Shown here: positions 1 to 6,132 of the stretch, one piece after another | How positions within the stretch are numbered: position 1 is the stretch's first letter | Layout of the letters: the number at the start of each line of letters is the position of its first letter | Assembly: GCA_003448025.1 (NCBI GenBank) | Contig: DLXL01000436.1 | Coordinates: forward strand, 4,843 to 14,883 | Reading direction: 5' to 3' | DNA length: 10,041 nt | From: Saprospirales bacterium | GTDB taxonomy: Bacteria; Bacteroidota; Bacteroidia; Chitinophagales; Saprospiraceae | Made by a program: the position numbers and the translations under genes | Notes under the pieces: model-generated | Database searches by the model: none | What the model was told of the DNA's origin: nothing | The model's input: only the letters and a program-made list of their open reading frames with translations

Positions 1-415
1 CTTTTGTAGATTCCAAATCACTCTTGTCTACAGACACCGTAGCTTGGGAGGGTGGGGGAGGAGCGGCTTTTTCCACTACCACCACTTCGTGTAAAATGGC
101 ATCATGAATCAGGTTAAATTCCACCAGTGCATTTTCCGTCAATTGCACAATTTGCGTGAAATGGGCGCACTCAATGTGCCTGATTTCCACTGTATAAGGT
201 GTTTTTTCACAAAGATTGGGGATGGCAAAATAGCCGTCCTCATCGGTGGCAACCTGCTTCCCGATTTCTTTGACGAATACACTGGCATAGGCGAGTGGCT
301 CTTTGCTGGCAGATTCTGTCACATGTCCACGCAAGGCAAAATGGCAATCCTGGGCAGATAGCCCAAAACTGCATAGCGAGCAAAAGCCCACTATTGCGGC
401 TTTGCTTTTTAGCAT
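1..415 (-). CDS. TonB-dependent receptor, N-terminal part (cut by left edge)
   Basis: Only the first 138 residues are in the window; the gene continues beyond position 1. It opens with ATG at 415 and a signal peptide that probably ends at LSAQ (residues 18-22), so the mature protein is exported to the outer membrane. Residues about 26-103 form a carboxypeptidase-regulatory-like domain (PLAYASVFV, then DEDGYFAIPNLC), followed by LHEVVVVEK (109-117), the usual lead into the TonB box/plug, and a proline patch (119-122). The pattern QDCHF near the new N-terminus, LC at 68-69 and RHIECAH (79-85) resembles the subset of Bacteroidota receptors thought to import metals such as copper or zinc; that substrate is inferred. 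The gene lies 107 bp downstream of a His-rich DUF2946-like gene on the same strand, a common partner. The barrel and most of the plug are not visible, so substrate cannot be judged further. Confidence 0.85.
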   Translation of the reverse strand, partial: MLKSKAAIVGFCSLCSFGLSAQDCHFALRGHVTESASKEPLAYASVFVKEIGKQVATDEDGYFAIPNLCEKTPYTVEIRHIECAHFTQIVQLTENALVEFNLIHDAILHEVVVVEKAAPPPPSQATVSVDKSDLESTK

Positions 416-522
416 AGGTTATAACAAATGGGTCGAATGATTCCGGCGGTTTGAGTCCGGGAGAATAACGGCAAGGCTCAACAGGAACTTATACAAGTCC
501 ATGTTGAACAACAGGCATACGA

Positions 523-900
523 TCAGGCACAGGAAGGCGGACCGCGGCGAAAATTGAAATCAAAGGCAGCTTTGCAGAAAAATGGCGTATCGTAATGATT
601 AGGAGCGCTTTTTTCAGGTGTTTTTACCCAAATATCATGAAGAACAGGCAAACAGAAAGGCTCAGGTGCAGAAACGGTGAATGCACAGATGGTGCAGTCT
701 TCCACAGCCCATCTTTCATCATGGATATGCGCGACTCCCGGATCATGAGCCGAATCCTGCGATACCTCACAAACCGGATGTTCCGAGTTATGGTGATGAT
801 GCTCCAACAATACGTGCCTGGTTTTCAGCGACCAAAACGCTGAGAAAGCCATCAGCAAGGCCCAGGCGCCAACACGTTGATCAGTAGGAGATGCGGTCAA
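523..900 (-). CDS. His-rich, DUF2946-like small membrane-anchored protein, putative metal handling
   Basis: A 125-residue protein with one hydrophobic N-terminal segment (about 11-26) followed by a soluble, histidine- and cysteine-rich part, so probably anchored with that part outside the cytoplasm. Visible metal-ligand candidates are HHHH (34-37), H41, C44, H52, H58, H60, a CxxC at 69-72 (DCTIC) and C83. The C-terminus has RRGPP (118-122), a tail typical of DUF2946-type proteins, which also carry a CxxC after a His-rich stretch. Such genes often sit directly upstream of TonB-dependent receptors, as here, and are suspected of copper or zinc handling; no reaction is established. The start is uncertain. 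TTG at 900 keeps the whole membrane segment and lies just after a good -7 box, while the first ATG (852) would cut the segment short. Family assignment comes from motifs, not from an alignment. Confidence 0.72.
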   Translation of the reverse strand: MTASPTDQRVGAWALLMAFSAFWSLKTRHVLLEHHHHNSEHPVCEVSQDSAHDPGVAHIHDERWAVEDCTICAFTVSAPEPFCLPVLHDIWVKTPEKSAPNHYDTPFFCKAAFDFNFRRGPPSCA

Positions 901-917
901 AATGAAATTTTATCAGG

Positions 918-925
918 CAAATTTA
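918..925 (-). promoter_or_regulatory. Predicted -7 box of the His-rich/TonB receptor unit
   Basis: Read on the minus strand this is TAAATTTG followed by CC, an exact match to the Bacteroidota -7 consensus TAnnTTTG. Transcription would begin near 911, about 10 nt before the TTG start at 900. No convincing -33 TTTG is seen at the usual distance. A perfect 13-bp inverted repeat lies upstream at 956-968. Confidence 0.5.
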
Positions 926-955
926 AATAGTACTTGCCATAAATACATGTCCGGG

Positions 956-968
956 GAACAATTTGTTC
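956..968. repeat. 13-bp perfect inverted repeat, possible operator
   Basis: GAACAA-T-TTGTTC is a perfect palindrome with a one-base centre. Its centre is about 50 bp upstream of the predicted transcription start of the His-rich gene, a position suited to a dimeric regulator. A regulatory role is inferred; a palindrome of this size in AT-rich spacer could be chance. Confidence 0.3.
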
Positions 969-976
969 AAAAAATG

Positions 977-1007
977 ACTAAAAAATCGATCACTGGTACA
1001 GAACCAG
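977..1007 (-). terminator. Weak terminator-like hairpin after the alkyltransferase-like gene
   Basis: On the minus strand, 11 nt after the stop at 1018, CTGGT and ACCAG (1007-1003 and 997-993) can pair around a 5-nt loop. A run of Ts follows after a gap of several bases. The stem is short and the T tract does not directly abut it, so this is a weak candidate for ending the unit that starts near 3.44 kb. Confidence 0.25.
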
Positions 1008-1017
1008 GTTAAAACGC

Positions 1018-1359
1018 TTAACAGTCAACCCCTAATTCCTTCGGATGCCAAAACAAGCGTTTGAAGTCCTTCACGCAGTCATTATCAATTTCCAACCCTT
1101 CTGATTCCAGTAATTCCTGCATCAGGGTTGGCGTGGGAAAATGATGCCGCCCGGAGAGTTCTCCTTTTCTGTTCACCACCCGATGAGCAGGTACATTATC
1201 CATCTGGTGACAGTTATTAAGTGCCCAGCCCACCATTCTGGAAGCGCCTAAAGCCAGAAAATCAGCAATGGCGCCATAATTCGTAACCCGTCCGCGGGGA
1301 ACCTGCCGAACTACTGCATATACCAGATCATAATAAGTAGGTGTGGTTTCAGAAGCCAT
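1018..1359 (-). CDS. Alkyltransferase-like (ATL) DNA-binding protein, MGMT family without the active cysteine
   Basis: A 113-residue protein consisting of the winged-helix DNA-binding domain of O6-alkylguanine-DNA alkyltransferases. It shows the family landmarks VPRGRVTNYGAIA (20-32), ASRMVGWALNNC (39-50, with the Arg used for base flipping in the ASR motif) and NVPAHRVVN (55-63). True methyltransferases have PCHR with the acceptor cysteine; here it is PAHR (57-60). The protein should therefore bind alkylated guanine without removing the alkyl group and, as known for ATL proteins, flag the lesion for nucleotide excision repair. The length suits a stand-alone ATL. The ATG start at 1359 lies 6 bp after the rsmA stop, so the two are probably co-transcribed. 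Confidence 0.88.
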   Translation of the reverse strand: MASETTPTYYDLVYAVVRQVPRGRVTNYGAIADFLALGASRMVGWALNNCHQMDNVPAHRVVNRKGELSGRHHFPTPTLMQELLESEGLEIDNDCVKDFKRLFWHPKELGVDC

Positions 1360-1365
1360 GAAGGG

Positions 1366-2151
1366 TTATTTTTCAGTGGCACATTGTTCCGACCATTGGG
1401 TTAGCCTTACATACTCTTCCCAGCCGAGTGTTTCCGGTCTTTTTTCAAAAAAAGCATCGCTCATGAGCAATTCATTGGGGAAAAATGGCTTTAAGGTGTT
1501 TCGAAGCATTTTTCTGCGTTGATTAAAGGCTGTCTTGACGATGGTTTTGAACAGCTTTTCATTACACCCTAACACGAAATTTTCTTTTCGCGTTAATCGG
1601 ATAACGGCTGAAAGGACTTTGGGCGGAGGATTAAAAGAGCCTCTTTCCACAGTAAACAAATATTCAGTTTGATAAAAAGCCTGCGCCAATACGCTGGTGA
1701 TGCCATAAACTTTGGAACCAGGGTTGGATACTATTCGGTCTGCTACTTCTTTTTGAAACATACCTACCATTTCTGGTATGCTGGAACGCCAGTCGAGCAG
1801 TTTGAATAAAATTTGAGTAGAGATATTATAAGGGAAGTTGCCAATCAGGCAAAACGGTTGACTTTCAAAATATGCCGGTCCATCAAAATCCAGAAAATCT
1901 TTGGCGATCAGCCGTTCACGGGCAAAGTCAGGATATTGTTTTTCCAGGTATGCCACCATGTCTTTATCTGCTTCTACGGCATAGGTCGCATAGTCCGTAT
2001 GGGCCAGAAGAAATTTGGTCAACATGCCCATTCCCGGTCCAACTTCAAGAACCCTTCCTGTTTGGGTGGCTTGTAGCAGACTGTCGGCAATGCGTTGTGC
2101 GATGGCATCGTGTTTTAGAAAGTGTTGCCCGTAGGATTTTTTTGCCTGCAT
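1366..2151 (-). CDS. rsmA: 16S rRNA (adenine(1518)-N(6)/adenine(1519)-N(6))-dimethyltransferase RsmA/KsgA
   Basis: Dimethylates two adjacent adenines in the 3'-terminal hairpin of 16S rRNA, using SAM, late in assembly of the small ribosomal subunit in the cytoplasm. Numbered from the ATG at 2151 (261 residues, a normal length), the family motifs are complete: KKSYGQHFL (4-12), the SAM-binding EVGPGMGMLT (36-45), the acidic VEAD (59-62), the catalytic NFPY (105-108), QKEVADRI (133-140), FNPPPKVLSAV (173-183) and FNQRRKMLRN (209-218). A GTG four codons upstream (2163) is in frame, but the ATG fits the family N-terminus better. The first 37 bp of the gene overlap the end of the upstream membrane-protein gene in another frame, which suggests a shared transcript. 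No clear Shine-Dalgarno sequence is seen. Confidence 0.97.
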   Translation of the reverse strand: MQAKKSYGQHFLKHDAIAQRIADSLLQATQTGRVLEVGPGMGMLTKFLLAHTDYATYAVEADKDMVAYLEKQYPDFARERLIAKDFLDFDGPAYFESQPFCLIGNFPYNISTQILFKLLDWRSSIPEMVGMFQKEVADRIVSNPGSKVYGITSVLAQAFYQTEYLFTVERGSFNPPPKVLSAVIRLTRKENFVLGCNEKLFKTIVKTAFNQRRKMLRNTLKPFFPNELLMSDAFFEKRPETLGWEEYVRLTQWSEQCATEK

Positions 2152-3395
2152 ATCATGAACCACAAAGAGTAAAATAAAAACCAGCTAACTCCAATAGCAT
2201 TTTCCAGTGTACACTCAATCAAAAAGGAGGCCAGAGCCATCATTTGAAGGCCAAGGTAAAGGAAATTATGACGCTCATGGTACAATGGGTAGAAGAACGC
2301 CACAAGACTCACCACAAGGCCCAGTATCCCGGTGCTTGCCAGGATAAACAGGAATTGATTGTGTGGCAATTTCGGATCCTCTGCATAGGTCAGATACAGT
2401 TGGGCCGTAACCTTTTTTGTTTCTGATAACAAATCACCTGCTCCTATACCCAGAATCGGGTGCTCCGACCAAATTTGCCAGCCGGTATGCAGGGAAATCC
2501 ATCTGCTTGAATCGGAGTATAAATGGCCATCATTATCATGCCTGAACCGTCCCCAATCCCATTGCATATAGGCGATCCGCATTTTTAGACTGGGAACGGT
2601 TTCCATGGCCAGCCAAAGTCCACCTGCCATTACGCCAAGCAAAAATAATCCGGTTATCCACCGTCTGCTTTTCCAGACATACCAAACCAAAGCAAATCCC
2701 ATACATGCATACAAGGAAAACAAACCGGATCTGACAGATAATATATGTATGAAAGCAAACAGGAAAACAACCGCGAAGGCCAGAAACTTGCGTTCCCAGG
2801 CACGCCAAATCCAGAATCTTTCCTGCCAAAGCCAGGCTCCAGACAAGATAGCAGTAGCTAAAATCAAACTAAACCGGACATGAGACCGTGGGACAGGAAC
2901 CGGGTTTCCTCTGCCTAATCCTTCCATGATGGCATCGTAATGCAGGAGGAAATTGATTCCAACTGCGATACATACCAAAGTCATGAATCCAACGAAAAGA
3001 TAAAGAACAGACTTTAATTGCCTGTCAGAAAGAGGTGGGCGGTTGGCTATTGCCCATGGCAGCACTAAAAAAGGTAAACGGGTTTGCACCAACCGAAGCC
3101 AATAGGATTTGTCGTCAGACCAGAAGAAGCTCAAGGCCGGCGCCAACAATAAAAGCGTCAGCACCGCAAAAACCTTTTGTTTATATAATCGTTGAAAAGA
3201 ATCAACCAGAATGAGCCACCAGGTTCTGCCAATCAACAAGGAGGCATTTAGTCGCTCGGAAGTATGCCACCATGCCGCAAAGACCAACAGCCACATACTG
3301 ACTGAAAGCAGAAAGGGAGAGAGTACCATGCTGACTATCAGCAGGTTTGCTGCCCAAAATGCAAGTGAGGAAGAGGTGAATCGATTAATAGTCAA
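2115..3395 (-). CDS. O-antigen ligase / Wzy-like polytopic membrane protein
   Basis: A 426-residue inner-membrane protein with about ten or more hydrophobic segments and one large periplasmic loop (roughly 265-345), the layout of the O-antigen ligase/polymerase (Wzy_C, PF04932) superfamily. The diagnostic part is WQIWSEHPILGIGAGD (306-321) followed by PHNQFLFILASTGILGL (344-360); SVRSG (220-224) supplies the conserved arginine at a membrane edge, and SSRW (296-299) is another candidate. Members join or polymerise lipid-linked glycans at the periplasmic face. Which one this does (ligation to lipid A-core, Wzy polymerisation, or glycosylation of protein) cannot be told, and no glycan cluster surrounds it. 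The start is TTG at 3395; the next in-frame ATG, at codon 23, would remove part of the first membrane segment. It is first in a unit with rsmA. Confidence 0.82.
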   Translation of the reverse strand: MTINRFTSSSLAFWAANLLIVSMVLSPFLLSVSMWLLVFAAWWHTSERLNASLLIGRTWWLILVDSFQRLYKQKVFAVLTLLLLAPALSFFWSDDKSYWLRLVQTRLPFLVLPWAIANRPPLSDRQLKSVLYLFVGFMTLVCIAVGINFLLHYDAIMEGLGRGNPVPVPRSHVRFSLILATAILSGAWLWQERFWIWRAWERKFLAFAVVFLFAFIHILSVRSGLFSLYACMGFALVWYVWKSRRWITGLFLLGVMAGGLWLAMETVPSLKMRIAYMQWDWGRFRHDNDGHLYSDSSRWISLHTGWQIWSEHPILGIGAGDLLSETKKVTAQLYLTYAEDPKLPHNQFLFILASTGILGLVVSLVAFFYPLYHERHNFLYLGLQMMALASFLIECTLENAIGVSWFLFYSLWFMICRQKNPTGNTF

Positions 3396-3447
3396 AGGAG
3401 TGAGTTGGTGATTGAGTAATTGCGTGAGTTAGTCGAGCGTTGGGGCA

Positions 3448-3455
3448 CAAAGATA
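3448..3455 (-). promoter_or_regulatory. Predicted -7 box of the O-antigen-ligase-like/rsmA unit
   Basis: The minus strand reads TATCTTTG followed by TGCCCC, an exact TAnnTTTG match. Transcription would start near 3441, leaving a leader of about 45 nt before the TTG start at 3395. No clear -33 TTTG is found. It is back to back with the plus-strand box at 3487-3494. Confidence 0.55.
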
Positions 3456-3486
3456 GATGTCAGGTGGCCGTTTGGCTGAACTTGTC

Positions 3487-3494
3487 TACATTTG
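3487..3494 (+). promoter_or_regulatory. Predicted -7 box of the methyltransferase-fold lipoprotein gene
   Basis: TACATTTG followed by TCGCG matches TAnnTTTG exactly. Transcription would begin near 3501, about 20 nt before the ATG at 3522. The box contains the in-frame TTG at 3492, which argues against that codon as the start. The -33 region is not clear. Confidence 0.55.
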
Positions 3495-3521
3495 TCGCGA
3501 ATCCGTTTTACCCAACAAGAC

Positions 3522-4256
3522 ATGAAGCACATTGCTACACTAATATTTTCGGGGTTTGTTTGGTTTGCCTGTCAACATGAGCAAAAAACAATTCCGGATT
3601 CTCCCTCATTGTTCAAAGAAAAGTCGGCTTCTGCCACTACCGTTTCTGATCCGGTTGTACTCCCTAGCACTGGTGAAGGGAATTTTGAAAGCCTTGTGGC
3701 TGATTTTGAATCAAAGGATCGGGGTATTTGGCAAAAACCGGAATTGGTCATTTCCTACTTAGGCGATTTAAAAGGCAAAACGGTTGCCGATATAGGCGCC
3801 GGAACCGGATATTTTACTTTTCGTTTGGTGCCAAGAGCTAAAAAAGTCATTGGGATTGATATCGATCTGAGGTTTATCAATTTTATGGATAGCATCAAAG
3901 TGCGGCTTCCGGAAACCTATAGAAATCGTTTTGAAAGCAGGCTGGCCAAATATGATGATCCCTTATTGAAGCCGGAAGAAGCAGATAAAGTGGTGATTGT
4001 CAATACTTACGCATATATCGAGAACCGCGTGCAATATCTTAAAACCTTGAACAAAGGAATGGTGCCCGGTGGCGAATTGCTGATTATTGATTTTAAAAAG
4101 AATAACCTTCCAATCGGGCCTCCGGATGAATTCAAAGTGAGTTCTTCACAGGTAGAACAGGAATTGAAAGCAGCGGGGTTCCTGGTGACCAAGGTTGACA
4201 AAGAAGTTCTTGATTATCAATATATTATACTGGCTGAAAAACGGACTGAAAAGTAA
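3522..4256 (+). CDS. Class I SAM-dependent methyltransferase-fold lipoprotein
   Basis: A 244-residue protein. Starting at ATG 3522, it opens with a lipoprotein-like signal (MKHIATLIFSGFVWFAC), Cys17 being the likely lipidated residue. A Ser/Thr/Pro-rich linker follows, then DRGIWQKPELVI (66-77) and a Rossmann-type methyltransferase domain: VADIGAGTGYFT (88-99) is the SAM-binding motif I, VIGIDID (109-115) the acidic ribose-binding loop, DKVVIVNTYAYI (155-166) motif IV, and GGELLIIDFK (183-192) the next strand. Substrate unknown. The oddity is location: SAM is cytosolic, yet the signal sequence predicts export, though its lipobox (WFAC) is not classical. An alternative TTG start (3492) would lie inside the predicted -7 box. 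The M50 protease gene follows after 29 bp on the same strand. Confidence 0.83.
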   Translation: MKHIATLIFSGFVWFACQHEQKTIPDSPSLFKEKSASATTVSDPVVLPSTGEGNFESLVADFESKDRGIWQKPELVISYLGDLKGKTVADIGAGTGYFTFRLVPRAKKVIGIDIDLRFINFMDSIKVRLPETYRNRFESRLAKYDDPLLKPEEADKVVIVNTYAYIENRVQYLKTLNKGMVPGGELLIIDFKKNNLPIGPPDEFKVSSSQVEQELKAAGFLVTKVDKEVLDYQYIILAEKRTEK

Positions 4257-4262
4257 ACTTTG
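4254..4262 (+). promoter_or_regulatory. Possible -7 box before the M50 protease gene
   Basis: TAAACTTTG followed by CCCC resembles TAnnTTTG but has three bases rather than two between TA and TTTG. It overlaps the stop codon of the upstream lipoprotein gene and lies about 24 nt before the ATG at 4286. The protease may instead simply be read through from upstream. Confidence 0.3.
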
Positions 4263-4285
4263 CCCCAAAAAACAACCACAAATCT

Positions 4286-5416
4286 ATGAGCGGTTCTTTC
4301 AAATTATTCACCTGGCTGGGAATTCCTGTATTTCTTCACTGGACCTTTGGCCTGATCTTCATGTACATTCTCTGGCATGCACAAAGCGAGGGACTTGGTA
4401 CAGTGGAAACCTTTTGGTTGACAGGCTTATTCATGTCGCTATTCTTATGCGTTTTGCTTCATGAATATGGACATGCTATTGCTGCCCGAAAGTATAATGT
4501 CAAGACCAGAGATATTGTATTAATGCCCATTGGTGGCGTTGCCCGGCTGGAAAAAATGCCGGAAAAACCCATACAGGAATTCGTGGTTGCTATCGCTGGC
4601 CCTGCCGTGAACGTATTGATCGCCACGGTATTGTTTTTAGGTATGGCAGCTATGGCAGAGGGTGATTTATGGGAGCTTTTTACCTATGCCATTCGGTCGG
4701 ATATTGGGGAAGAAATTGTTACGGAATCCGGTCATTTTCTCTCACCCTGGTTACACTTTGCTATTAAGCTGGCCTTCACGAATGTTGCTCTGGTGATTTT
4801 CAATATGATCCCTGCATTTCCGATGGATGGAGGGCGGGTCTTCAGAGCCTTGTTATCCATGTGGCTTGGACGGCCCCGTGCCACCAATATTGCTGCCTGG
4901 ATAGGACAAACAATCGCACTATTGCTGGTAGCCACTGGTATCTGGAGCGGAGATTTTATGCTCAGTATACTCGGTATTTTTGTTATTTATGCGGCAAGGG
5001 CAGAAAATTCTAATGTCCAAACAGAAGATTTCCTTTCCAAATACACCGCAAAAGATGTGGTAAGGTACCAATTTACACGTATGCGCTCCAACGACTGGAT
5101 GCTCAGTGCAATTGAAACACTTCGTCATAGCCTCGAACGAAACTTCCTGGTTTTTGATGTAAACGACCGCCTGGTGGGCCTTCTGGAGGAGGAAGACATC
5201 TTACGGGCTATGCGTAAACCTGATATTACTACTGAAATCATACAATATACGCACCGACTGGAGATGGTCTCCTTGCAGGATTCACTGGTAAAGGTGCATT
5301 CCATGTTACGTCAAAAAGGTTGTGGTATGGTAGGCGTAATGGAAAGCGATGGCCAACTTATCGGAGTGATTGATGAGGCCGGATTAGCTTATTTTACGAG
5401 AATGAATGCATCGTGA
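4286..5416 (+). CDS. Site-2 protease family (M50) zinc metalloprotease with CBS-like C-terminus
   Basis: A 376-residue polytopic inner-membrane zinc protease that would cleave peptide bonds within the membrane. HEYGH (59-63) is the HExxH zinc motif in a membrane segment (about 44-66), and NMIPAFPMDGGR (173-184) supplies the third zinc ligand, Asp181. The segment EFVVAIAGPAVNVLIA (98-113) is the conserved strand/helix between them. Residues about 252-372 resemble a pair of degenerate CBS modules, which in related proteases bind nucleotides and tune activity. No PDZ domain is present, so it belongs to the CBS-type branch (SpoIVFB/Rip3-like) rather than RseP. The substrate is not evident: no sigma/anti-sigma pair lies nearby. 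The ATG at 4286 fits the usual N-terminus. The gene ends 5 bp before the stop of the converging beta-barrel gene. Confidence 0.92.
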   Translation: MSGSFKLFTWLGIPVFLHWTFGLIFMYILWHAQSEGLGTVETFWLTGLFMSLFLCVLLHEYGHAIAARKYNVKTRDIVLMPIGGVARLEKMPEKPIQEFVVAIAGPAVNVLIATVLFLGMAAMAEGDLWELFTYAIRSDIGEEIVTESGHFLSPWLHFAIKLAFTNVALVIFNMIPAFPMDGGRVFRALLSMWLGRPRATNIAAWIGQTIALLLVATGIWSGDFMLSILGIFVIYAARAENSNVQTEDFLSKYTAKDVVRYQFTRMRSNDWMLSAIETLRHSLERNFLVFDVNDRLVGLLEEEDILRAMRKPDITTEIIQYTHRLEMVSLQDSLVKVHSMLRQKGCGMVGVMESDGQLIGVIDEAGLAYFTRMNAS

Positions 5417-5426
5417 GTAGGCTACT
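5416..5426. repeat. Small inverted repeat at convergent gene ends
   Basis: AGTAG-G-CTACT is a perfect inverted repeat. It overlaps the last base of the protease stop codon and includes the whole stop codon of the beta-barrel gene. With 5-bp arms and a one-base centre it cannot form a terminator hairpin; no T-run hairpin is seen for either gene, so the transcripts may overlap here. Confidence 0.25.
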
Positions 5427-6096
5427 TTGCTTTTCCTGCACTAAATGTCCAGTTTACGCCAAACTGGAAGCTGCCAAGACTGGAAGGCGCATCCAATAAT
5501 ATAGCATTTACTGCATTGTTAACACTGTTCAGGCTGAATCCCAGTTCACTGAACCTCTGGCGGTCATTACTTCCCTGAGCATCTTTTACCGTAATGCTGG
5601 AAAAACCCAGGTTTCCAAAAGAGGCTTCAAAAGAAAGGTGTTTATTAATAAAAAACAGAATGCCTGGCCTAAGACCAGCGCTGGATGTAACATAAGAATC
5701 ATCCTTTTCTCCATTATTCCAGCTTGCTCCAAACCCTGCACCTGCCTGAGCTTCAATCCAAATCCCAAATATCTCTGAGGGTTTGAAAACATACCGGTAA
5801 AATGGACTGACGCTGAATAACCGGGTCCGCTCCTCAGTATTATTACTTCCGAAATTTGGACGATCTGAATAAATCGATATCAGACCGGTTTCAAGGCCAA
5901 TCCATTGATTGTTTTTCACCTGATAGGCCAACCTGGGAAGGGCCGAAATACTCACTAAAGAAATATTGCTATTGTTGATGCCGGCCTCATACTCAGACTT
6001 TGAACTGGATAACGAAAAATTGCCGCCAAGTATCCATTGGGCCTGTGCAGAAACGGCAGCAATGTTGAAAATGAGTACTAAAAGTGTGCTTTTCAT
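5422..6096 (-). CDS. Outer-membrane beta-barrel protein (small porin-like)
   Basis: A 224-residue exported protein. The signal peptide (about 1-19, ending VSAQAQ) is followed by QWILGGNFSLSSSKSEY, the first of about eight amphipathic strands with alternating hydrophobic and polar residues. Further strands include WIGLETGLISIYS, FSVSPFYRYVF, IWIEAQAGAGFGASW and LSFEASFGNLGFSS, and the last one, FQFGVNWTFSAGKAK, has the aromatic near-C-terminal residue typical of outer-membrane proteins. This matches the Bacteroidota outer-membrane beta-barrel families (PF13505/PF13568 type) in length and style. The function is unknown; such proteins are often structural or small pores. The ATG at 6096 gives a complete signal peptide. 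It follows the RMD1-family gene by 36 bp on the same strand. Confidence 0.85.
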   Translation of the reverse strand: MKSTLLVLIFNIAAVSAQAQWILGGNFSLSSSKSEYEAGINNSNISLVSISALPRLAYQVKNNQWIGLETGLISIYSDRPNFGSNNTEERTRLFSVSPFYRYVFKPSEIFGIWIEAQAGAGFGASWNNGEKDDSYVTSSAGLRPGILFFINKHLSFEASFGNLGFSSITVKDAQGSNDRQRFSELGFSLNSVNNAVNAILLDAPSSLGSFQFGVNWTFSAGKAK

Positions 6097-6110
6097 AGTG
6101 GAGGATTTGC

Positions 6111-6126
6111 CATCCTAAACAGGATG
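6111..6126 (-). other. Hairpin between the RMD1-family and beta-barrel genes
   Basis: CATCCT and AGGATG pair perfectly around a 4-nt loop (6 bp, half GC). It fills much of the 36-bp spacer but lacks a following T tract, so an intrinsic terminator is unlikely. It could affect processing or translation of the beta-barrel message, or be neutral. Confidence 0.35.
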
Positions 6127-6132
6127 CTTTGT

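Noticed and set aside
104..361. Plus-strand open frame opposite the TonB receptor N-terminus
   Set aside because: The minus strand here encodes a signal peptide and a recognisable carboxypeptidase-like domain; the plus-strand frame has no family features.
595..887. Plus-strand frames over the His-rich gene
   Set aside because: They are antisense shadows; the minus-strand product has ordered His, CxxC and RGPP features.
1438..1452. T-run and A-run resembling a terminator (TTTTTTCAAAAAAA)
   Set aside because: It lies inside the rsmA coding region, and the only pairing is A-T without a GC stem.
3492..3521. TTG start adding 10 residues to the methyltransferase-fold lipoprotein
   Set aside because: The codon sits inside the predicted -7 box, and the extension would put polar residues before the signal peptide.
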